Assembly: GCA_963678705.1 (NCBI GenBank)
Contig: OY783213.1
Span: forward strand, 13,830,451 to 13,894,450
Direction of reading: 5' to 3'
DNA: 64,000 nucleotides
Origin: Panorpa germanica
Lineage: Eukaryota; Arthropoda; Insecta; Mecoptera; Panorpidae
In this document: positions 56,830 through 64,000 of the stretch, piece after piece
Numbering within the stretch: position 1 is the stretch's first letter
Layout of the letters: every line of letters starts with the position of its first letter
Notes under the pieces: model-generated
Seen by the model: the letters and a program-made list of their open reading frames with translations, nothing else
The model's database searches: none
What the model was told of the DNA's origin: nothing
Translations under genes and position numbers: made by a program

Positions 56830-57750
56830 CCATAACATAGTATCGCAATGGTATAAGATAAACTTCACATAATTAAAATATTTTTTCTAATAATTAAAAT
56901 AGATCAACATGAAATAACTGTAAAGCAATACCGTAAACTACATATAAAAATAAGGTAAAAACTAATTTTCACACGAGCCCTCAGTATTTTATAAAGGTGC
57001 ATTCCAGTAGCAGCACCATATCCTGGCTTTTGACGGTACTTACCCACTGACAATACTAACAATATCGTGTGCTGATGTTGATTGTTACTGGGAAGGGAAA
57101 CCGGGACTCAACGAGGCAATAGGAGAGACACAGACACAAGCACAGACTGATTCCAGACAGTTACTGTTTTACATTGTAATGCATTTTTTATAGATTCAAT
57201 TATTGTTGTTTCATACAAATGCATCCGTGGAATGAGGAAGGTACACGGCATGGTGACGTCATTAATGCGTGTAATCATACTACACATGAATGAGAAATGA
57301 ATTATTAAAAAATGTTGTTAAACATGTTCATGTCGAGTTAATATTCAAACTATGCATCGTTGATACTAGTTTTTCGCCACGTTGTAAGGCAACGCAAGCT
57401 GAGATTATTTCATTTAAAATGTACTTTTTTTTTGAGATTACTATGAGAGCATAGTATCTTCTAAAAGTTTCGAAAATTTCTATGTAAATAGAAAAAAATA
57501 TTATTAAATTATAATAGTTTTTGTTTGAATCAATAGGAATTTCTTTTAACTAGTCTAGTACTAGTAGATTATAGTATAGCACCTTTGTATTATGTCACAG
57601 TAATCTTTACTGTATATTTCTCACAGTGTAGGAACGTATTGAACAATAGCAAATTAATTTTTTTATTCGTATTTAATACGCATTTGAGATATATACCAAA
57701 TTTAAACTGTGTATTTTAAAAATATATAAATTGTGTCACACAAAGTTCAT
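56830..57750. other. No gene supported; one GC-richer patch
   Basis: 57000-57165 is richer in G and C, with CAGAGACACAGACACAAGCA-like purine/AC sequence and a minus-strand donor-like GTGGGTAAGTACC. No open frame of note. The rest is AT-rich. Confidence 0.4.
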
Positions 57751-57756
57751 CGTTTT

Positions 57757-57985
57757 TTAACTGTCGCTATTGTCACGTCTTGTCAAACATTGTACTCTCA
57801 TTCCTCCCTGTTGTGTTGTTACATATTTAATTAAAACCTTTTTTGGCTTCATTTTGTGTTTTGTTTTAATTTTTTGAATTGTGTGTGACGCCACGAAGCC
57901 TTGACTCCTTTTTAATACACCCCCATCCCTCCCCTCTCGGCAGGTCTTGTCACTTTTTGAGGACCCCGTACCCCGTCCAAAAGCC
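57757..57985 (-). repeat. Possible decayed family G-type element
   Basis: On the minus strand the segment has GGGGTACGGGGTCCTC, AGTGACAAGACC, GAGGGGAGGGATGGGGG and GTGGCGTCACAC, the same succession of GTGACAA, G runs and a GTGACGTCAC-type site as in the 28735 element. Ends are not clear. The 76-codon minus frame across it is unlikely to be a gene. Confidence 0.3.
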
Positions 57986-57989
57986 AATG

Positions 57990-58640
57990 CGATTAAGTTC
58001 AGTTTTTGATATTTTCTGATTTTTGTAAATTTTAACGGAAAAATAACATTTAGTTTTACTTTAGTTTAACTTTTAGTTTTTTAAGAATTTACTCATTCTT
58101 TTTATATTATCAAAGTATTAACTCTTCCTTTTTATATCTTCTGAATATGTTTATGTTCTCTAATGCATTGAAATAAATTAATAGTCTCGTTTTAATTGAC
58201 CTGACGCGACTCATATGTAACTGTGATTTTGCATAAAAATATAACTTATCTAGTTTACATTATCTAATTGTTTTCGATATCGAAAACTTATTTTAAATTT
58301 ATTTTGAAGGCGACGATACTTGAGAAATATTACCACGTGCATCTGATACCAACTTCTATATTTTCACCTTTCACGCCCGTACGCCCGTTTTTTATCAGCT
58401 TTTGAATATTTTCATAAATCAAATGCTTAACTATCAGTTCTTCTGAAATTAATTAAAACTTCTTTCTACTTGACTATGCTTAATTTTGATTAGTGCTATT
58501 CTAAATCCAATTTAAAGTAAATTGGTTTGTAAATGATGAGCTTGAATAAACTATTAATAAAGAATTTCCAAAGATACAAATAATTTATGATATTCCAGCT
58601 CGAGATAATTCTTCCGAATTATAACTTCTCAATTGTTTTA
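57990..58640. other. AT-rich sequence, nothing recognised
   Basis: No feature supported. Confidence 0.5.
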
Positions 58641-58654
58641 TCTTAATAATACAG

Positions 58655-58727
58655 ATGCATACTCTGCGGGCTTGACTTGCAACAGCATCTTGATGCACTA
58701 CTTCAAAAGCCTCTCCACTTGGAACGA
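58655..58727 (+). CDS. Candidate exon with strongly GC-biased third positions
   Basis: After CAATTGTTTTATCTTAATAATACAG (acceptor at 58654) an open frame reads AYSAGLTCNSILMHYFKSLS followed by TWNE. About 18 of the first 25 codons end in G or C (TAC GGC TTG TGC AAC AGC ATC and so on) inside DNA that is about 30% GC, which is the strongest coding-type signal in the window. The donor is weak (CGA/GTTTTT); otherwise the frame runs on through FFFYRTYN to TAG at 58755, making a terminal exon. The minus strand is also open (VPSGEAFEVVHQDAVASQAR), with AT-type codon endings and no acceptor. Protein family not recognised. Could also be a transposon fragment. Confidence 0.35.
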
Positions 58728-58755
58728 GTTTTTTTTCTATAGAACTTATAATTAG

Positions 58756-59350
58756 TGGTTATTTAATAATTTACATTATATTATTTATGTTTTCTCTTTT
58801 AACTAATTTCTTATATCACGATTGTGATAAATTACTTATACTGTAGAACTACTTTACTAGTTTACTCTTCTCTAGATATCTGTTACGCATCAATGAACTG
58901 AAGATTGAACATAATACAAAGGAAAAGAAAAGATACTGCTCTTAAGACTTTTTCTGTTGTGTTCACTTTTTTTGAAACAGAGGTCGTTCGTGAGTTCAAC
59001 TTGTTAACAATATTTATAAATAAATAATTGTTTAATTCAATTATAGTATCAGTTTTTCAATAGTTTACTTTATTTAAATACAGCTTTGTATTTGCGAACA
59101 TAGTACGTATAGTTTTGCAAAGATTTAAAATGATATTTATATTTAATAATTGCCTATTTTCGATCTTATAATGATTTCTATCCTCCATTGGCGCACTATG
59201 TTGTCAAATTTTATTGTATCTCTTGTTTGAAATATTGTTTATCAGCTTGTTGTTATCAACCGCACTGCCCTGATTTGTTTAATATGTTTCAACTGTTTAT
59301 TAGTTCTCATACCCAAAATAGAATATTGTCTTGCTAATTCCAAAATCATC
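58756..59350. other. AT-rich; possible decayed family E relic
   Basis: Around 59150-59330 the order TTGCCTATTTTCGATCTTAT, then CTATCCTCCATTGG, then ACCGCACTGCCCTGATTTGT faintly follows the family E repeat, but identity is low. No gene is supported. Confidence 0.35.
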
Positions 59351-59352
59351 TA

Positions 59353-59665
59353 ATAGCTCCGTCTCTGTAGTAAAAAATATTGTATACAAAACTTGTAGGG
59401 AATTGAGTTCTCTGTAAGACTGAAAATAACTATTTTTGTCATAGGATTCACTAGTAAAAAGATATTGCTAAAAAACCGTTTTTGCCGCATTTTTCCAAGA
59501 AGTACCCTACTTTGCGGGCCATAGCTGCGTCTCTGTAAGACATACAAAAAAATAATGTATACAAAACTTGTAAGGAATTGAGTCCTCTATAATGTTAGTA
59601 ATACAAGTTAGAAGATATTGCCAATAAACCGGTTTTTGGGCGCCATTTTTCTAAGATGTTCTCTG
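59353..59665 (+). repeat. Two tandem units of about 168 and 145 bp
   Basis: Unit 1 (59353-59520) and unit 2 (59521-59665) both begin ATAGCT.CGTCTCTGTA, continue GTATACAAAACTTGTA.GGAA with TTGAGT.CTCT, then AGATATTGC..A.AAACCG, and end near GCC/GCATTTTTC.AAGA. Divergence between units shows an old duplication. Non-coding. The 65-codon minus frame here shows the repeat as matching LQRRSY peptides at both ends. Confidence 0.8.
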
Positions 59666-59984
59666 TTAGATAACTTGAACTTTTCATTAACAGCTCTAAC
59701 TTTAAAGAATATCCAAGCATTAGAACTACCAGACCTCATATTAGGTAAAACTGTAAAATTCTTAGATTAAAGGTTAATTTTGTACCTCCCACATAAAATA
59801 GTGTGCAAGATTCAACTTGATAGCATGCTACTAGCGAATTTAAGCTTTACATTTCTAGATGGAAAGATTAATAAACTTCGTAATCTAATCTAAAATTCGA
59901 CGTCATAAGAAAAAAATCAGACTAAGAAACAAAATAAGAGAACAGGTGGTTTGGGATCCACAATGTGCGAAACTTATTAAAAGT

Positions 59985-60055
59985 ATTGGACACTTGAGGT
60001 TCTGATAGCCAACTTTATCAATATATAGTACAGTTATACAGAAATTAAGTCATGA
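59985..60055 (+). repeat. Family C right end
   Basis: GCCAACTTTATCAATATATA with GTACAGTTATACAGAAATTA and AGTCATG is nearly identical to the right end of 39200-39576 and similar to that of 15736-16129. The left parts are not recognisable. Confidence 0.6.
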
Positions 60056-60120
60056 TCCATACCCCATTCTTAACATCGTGAAAATATCTTGTAAAATTAA
60101 TCTCTAGAACTATTTCTTTA

Positions 60121-60160
60121 ATACTAATACATGTTTTTTTCTTTTTCAGGTAAGTTTCCA
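60121..60160 (+). other. Candidate recursive splice site, strongest match
   Basis: A branch-point consensus TACTAAT (60123-60129) is followed by ATGTTTTTTTCTTTTTCAG, and the AG at 60148-60149 joins GTAAGT at 60150 directly. Branch point, pyrimidine tract, CAG and a near-perfect GTAAGT donor are all present, which is the full consensus for a ratchet point in a long insect intron. No downstream exon-like module like that at 25757 and 40499 is obvious. It is an unusually good motif for AT-rich non-coding DNA. Confidence 0.6.
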
Positions 60161-60484
60161 AGAGTTAACATCTCTTACTTATTGTGATAGTGTGGGACCG
60201 TGAACATCATTCTGTAAGATCAAAACTTTTCTTTATAATGTATAATCGTTTCTACATCTGTTATATTCTTACTTCTTTAAAATGAAATAACTGGGATAGT
60301 ATTCAGCATCCAGTATCCTGGTAGGTAGTGCGATCACGATTCTCTTGTCAGTAACTTACTGACGTTACTGTTATTCTTATTTACGATCTTTCCAACTACA
60401 AGTATTCTTTAGTTATTAGTTTAATGTTTTATATTGTAAAACATATTTCTGATTATAATGTTATCATATTAAAATCATCACTAC

Positions 60485-60970
60485 GTGAATATTCTCGTAC
60501 TTTGCATATGGATTGGTCGTTCAGGCTTATTTGTTGCTATGTTTTTGTTAAGAACGCACTACGATAGATTGCACGTCAAAATAACTACACTGCGTGCAGT
60601 AAATCTTAATCGATTTTGCTCCACTCCTAGAGGTGTGCGATGCCAGCCTATATTGGCCATAAATTCGCGAAGTTTGTGCAGAAATTGCATCTGCTTGTGT
60701 ACATGGAAGGTGAAACTTTAGGTATGTAGCACAACATGAACCGAACACTGTTCACCGCTGGCATGAGAGGTGCAATGTCCACGAATATACCCTCATTCAC
60801 ATACCACTCAACTCACCCATCCAAAATTAGGCTACCTATGTTTACCCAAAGCTATCGAATAAATTACAAAATAAATCCGAAACTTATAACAGAGAAGAGC
60901 GGTCTTAAATCTCTGCAGCCTCCGCTGTGCATGATATGCACGGTGGACCAACCATGCGTGACACGATGAT
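60485..60970 (+). other. GC-richer unclassified island
   Basis: About 480 bp with near-balanced composition between AT-rich flanks. Frames are open on both strands (plus 60485-60721 and 60736-60969, minus 60548-60748), none with a known domain. A donor-like CTTTAG/GTATGT at 60721/60722 ends the first plus frame. It could be a non-coding first exon, a transposon body or a conserved non-coding block. The short inverted pair GTGCATGATATGCAC near 60927 is a local palindrome. Confidence 0.2.
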
Positions 60971-60974
60971 TAGG

Positions 60975-62000
60975 TTGATAGGCTTACATTTTATTCAACA
61001 CTAAACTCTTGTCCTACTGGAACTTCAATTACAATCAAGTTTCCGCTTCAGTTACAATGTTAATCTTAATATATACTTTTTTTTTCATCGAGTTTTTAGT
61101 TAGTATTTATTCTTTTTTATTTACTTGGGAAACTATTAGATAATTATTTTAAAGATGAGATTGCAGTGTATAGATAAATATACATATTTGTTGTTCCAGT
61201 GTTTCTTAAGGGGCGTTCGCGTTGAGGCAAAGTCTTGTATAAGTGTTTAAGATGTTTGTAACAACTGTTTTTTTCGAAAATAAATCTACTCTTTTTACCT
61301 TTTAAGGCTTGAGACTACCTACAAAAAAAAATATTCTTAAACTCGGTCCACGAATTTTAAGATAGCTAACGTATTTTAAGAGGTAGACTGGTAATTTTTT
61401 AGGGTCCTTGCTTTTTCATCGTATTAAAGAAATGTAAAGGCAAATAAACAAGATATTGTACCACAGTCATGCCCGGAAATCTGTTATTTGTTATTGAGTA
61501 TTTCGCTATATGAATTGTTGAACAGTTAAAAATATACTTTTATTATGACTATTAACTGTTATATTTTATATTTCTCAGACGACAATCAAATAAAATCTTA
61601 TAACGTTCAATGCTGAATAATTACGAATGTTTTTTTTAAATATAAAATAAACACATTTATTCAAATATGATGAAAGTTGCCATTGCTGTGATATTTACAA
61701 ATCAAAGAAGCAATTTATTATCCGCAATTATTAAACGTGACAATATACCTGCAATAAAAGAGACATATAAGTTGTTTGTTTACGGAAATATATATAAAAA
61801 AGAGTGGGATATATTCCAAGGATCTTCAAACTGTAAAACGCGTTCAATTAAATTTAAATTAATCACGACAGATTACTGTATTGAATTATTATCAAATTAT
61901 TATGTATTCACTAGATGCATTTAATACAGGATTTTAATAAAACTCTACTGAAATATTCTTTTTTATATGCAAATCATATGAGTCTAATTATTACAAACGC
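60975..62000. other. AT-rich sequence, nothing recognised
   Basis: The 85-codon plus frame at 61667-61924 begins with ATG and is lysine/isoleucine rich without context or family; not called. No other feature. Confidence 0.45.
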
Positions 62001-62002
62001 CG

Positions 62003-62224
62003 CTTTTTGTAATTTTAACACGGGATCTAATGCAGAATTCTATAATATAATGGAGAATATTTTTTAGAAATGTTTTGTTTATATTTCAAACGTAATGCAG
62101 GAACTTCATGAAAAGTTGATATTAATCATTATTGACCGCATCATTAACGAGATATTATTATTTAAAATGTGAATTGTTCAATTAACTCGAGAGATTAATC
62201 GAACAGTAGTACGAAATAAGCGCA
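62003..62224 (+). repeat. Dispersed repeat, partner at 3328-3556
   Basis: Starts TTTTTGTAATTTTAACACGG, contains GGAACTTCATGAAAAGTTGA, and ends AACGAGATATTATTATTTAA, AATCGAACAGTAGTA and GAAATAAGCGC. Same order and orientation as the copy at 3328. Confidence 0.65.
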
Positions 62225-62554
62225 GATTTTAAAATACGTATTTGCTTTAATATTAATACAATTAAAGTCGGTCTTAACTGATAGCCGATTTCGTTTCTTA
62301 TATAATATTTTTTCTTTTTCTTCTTTAGTTATTTGAATTTGTTAATTTTATTTTCACTAATTTTTACAACGATTTTAACTAATTGGATCATCTTTACAGA
62401 GTTCTTTTATATCGTATTAATCGAGCATTTTTCATGGTATGATCTTCTAATGATCGATTAGTGTCTTTCAGTTAGCCCGATATATTTTCCAAAATATCTG
62501 TGCCTTGTAATTAAGTAATGTAATGAATATTTATGTTAATATATAATCAATTAA
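62225..62554. other. AT-rich sequence, nothing recognised
   Basis: No feature supported. Confidence 0.5.
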
Positions 62555-62594
62555 ATTGACAATAATGAAACCCAGAAAATAAAACACTGATCGA
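62555..62594 (+). repeat. Family E tail fragment
   Basis: TGACAATAATGAAACCCAGA followed by AAATAAAACACTGATCG matches the 3' tail of the family E copies. It is followed at about 62617-62665 by a short tandem duplication of ATCAAGTATTAATGATA. Confidence 0.45.
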
Positions 62595-62669
62595 CACCGT
62601 AGATACAGCTGGATGGGATCAAGTATTAATGATATTACAGAATCAAGTATTAATGATACAGAATCGTAC

Positions 62670-63835
62670 TATACGCAAAACATTGTATAGTAATAAAACA
62701 CATTTTAAAATTTTTATCATTTCAAGTATCATTCTCAATGACATTTAGATTGCAGAAAGTTTCAGAAGCACTGTGACAGACTATGCATCAGTCTACCGAT
62801 TACATGTTTTATAACTTTCTGACTTTATAAGTATTATTATTAAAATGAGAGAAAGATTAAAGAACGGAAACCAGGAATACTAAGAGGCTGAGATCTCAAC
62901 GTTTCAAGTCAAGTCTCATGTCCTCGACATTGAATTGATATGTTGAAGTCCACGCAAACTGGATTTACATGCAACGTATTTTCAATGTATTGTAGATGAG
63001 GCAAAATCATATTAGTAAAGTATATCTTTGCAATTATTATTTTATTGTTATAAAAGTATGTTTATTGCACTTAGATACATTTAGTAATAGTTTAATTATA
63101 ATGTGAGATTCTGCTAATTAAAGAAATATAGTACTTTTAAAATAGTATTTATTGTATTGTTAAATTATTATTTATTCCTTTATATGAAGAAGTTTCTCGA
63201 TTTTATCTCCGTAATGCATAAATAACATCGGTACTACCAGCCGGCATGACCACAAAATCTTAAATGAAAATTAATAGTGAAAGTTAATTGGATTTAAGAA
63301 TTTGAACTTACGGGCATTGTCGTATTACAATATGATTCAAAAGTAAGGTTTATTATGAACCTTGGTTGGTACTTTTACATATCAGAACTCATTTTTGTTG
63401 TGTTGAACATAACTACAGCTTAACCAAGCAAAATACTTCGGTTTTCGACAATTTTAGAATATAAAAACCATTTTTTTGATGTTAGATTTCAGTTTTGCCA
63501 TAACGAAAGTTAAACTTGAATTTATAGAAACAGCTCTAAGTTGGCAAAAACTTTCGTAGAAATCTGTGCAAGCAAATTATATCGTACAAATGCTACATAT
63601 ACGTAAATACAAATATTCAACTTCACTTTGTCTTATTTTAATAACGAAACGTTCAAATATTTTCATTATTTTTATTCATACGCAAAAAATATCTTAATTT
63701 TCATCAAATTTTTTTAGTAAATATATTTATTTATTTTTGTTCTTATTACAAATGATTCGAACTTTGATTAAATTAATATGGACTCCGAAACAGTCAACCG
63801 ACTTCATGAGGAAATCTACGATACAATGAAAAATC
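62670..63835. other. AT-rich sequence, nothing recognised
   Basis: No feature supported. Confidence 0.5.
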
Positions 63836-63972
63836 ATTGTGTCACCTATTTATTTTTAATGTATATAGAAACGAAAAAGCTAAAATTCACCATCGTATTT
63901 TTATTATTTATACGGCTCTTACAATCGCTTTTAAGCATGAGTCACTGGCGACCTCTCATAATTTGAAGTATA
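63836..63972 (-). mobile_element. Foldback MITE, family A, truncated copy
   Basis: In reverse complement it reads TATACTTCAAATTATGAGAG, GTCGCCAGTGACTCATGCTT, then AAGAGCCGTATAAATAATAA and ACGATGGTGAATTTTAG, then the centre. This corresponds to more than half of the element at 6588-6795. The far arm is not present. The plus frame at 63778-63966 overlaps it and is not a gene. Confidence 0.65.
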
Positions 63973-64000
63973 GTTTATCTTTACTGATTTTTCTTTTACA

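Noticed and set aside
1-64000. Bacterial-type features (operons, ribosome binding sites, CRISPR, prophage)
   Set aside because: Base composition, stop density, splice signals and transposon types show eukaryotic nuclear DNA; none of these features is present.

Overview
The window is AT-rich DNA (roughly 30% GC by eye) from an animal nuclear genome, most likely an insect. The evidence is the mix of hAT-like and other short inverted-repeat elements, LINE 3' ends, a probable solo LTR, LINE ORF2 remnants with the insect-type C-terminal zinc knuckle, and eukaryotic splice signals. There is no operon, rRNA or CRISPR array. No open frame exceeds about 133 codons on either strand, and none of the longer ones resembles a known protein. 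A 200-base run of N (43991-44190) marks an assembly gap. The order or species cannot be settled from sequence alone.

The most informative non-repeat signals are three plus-strand sites where a polypyrimidine tract and YAG run directly into GTAAGT (junctions at 25756, 40498 and 60149). They fit the recursive ('ratchet point') splice sites used to remove very long introns. Together with the lack of ordinary genes, they suggest that much of the window lies in one giant plus-strand intron. Two of the sites share a 51-52 base exon-like module ending in a second donor-like sequence. A few short exon candidates are consistent with this: 13693-13918 (+), a half LDL-receptor class A repeat at 33230-33288 (+), a 16-base microexon candidate at 56680-56695 (+) and a GC3-rich segment at 58655-58727 (+). 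One candidate exon with a strong acceptor lies on the other strand (14589-14722). All are tentative and none identifies the host gene.

Much of the recognisable content is decayed repeats. The families, compared by eye within the window, are: a foldback MITE with long inverted ends (6588, 10737, 29882, 42641, 63836); a MITE with CCCAGTAAAC ends (9549, 19701, 49829); a MITE with a probable TTA target duplication (17880, 47874); a non-autonomous hAT element with a perfect 8-bp target duplication (32644-33056); a CAGGGCCGTA-ended element (37365) and a fragment (20228); a ~580-bp unclassified repeat (24140, 31893), one copy with a 19-bp perfect hairpin; LINE 3' tails beginning CTAGCTGACCC (43001, 44934); a second LINE family represented by three minus-strand ORF2 fragments (28540, 51424, 54823); a candidate solo LTR (4915-5224); and several smaller repeated segments.

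Region by region: 1-13 kb is mostly featureless AT-rich DNA with the LTR and MITEs; 13-15 kb holds the exon candidates; 15-25 kb is repeats; 25-43 kb holds two ratchet-like sites, the hAT element and the LDLa-like half exon; 43-46 kb holds the gap, two LINE tails and an octamer-motif cluster; 47-60 kb is repeats, LINE fragments, a tRNA-like SINE head candidate and a tandem repeat; 60-64 kb starts with the best ratchet-like site and ends in a MITE copy that runs almost to the window edge.
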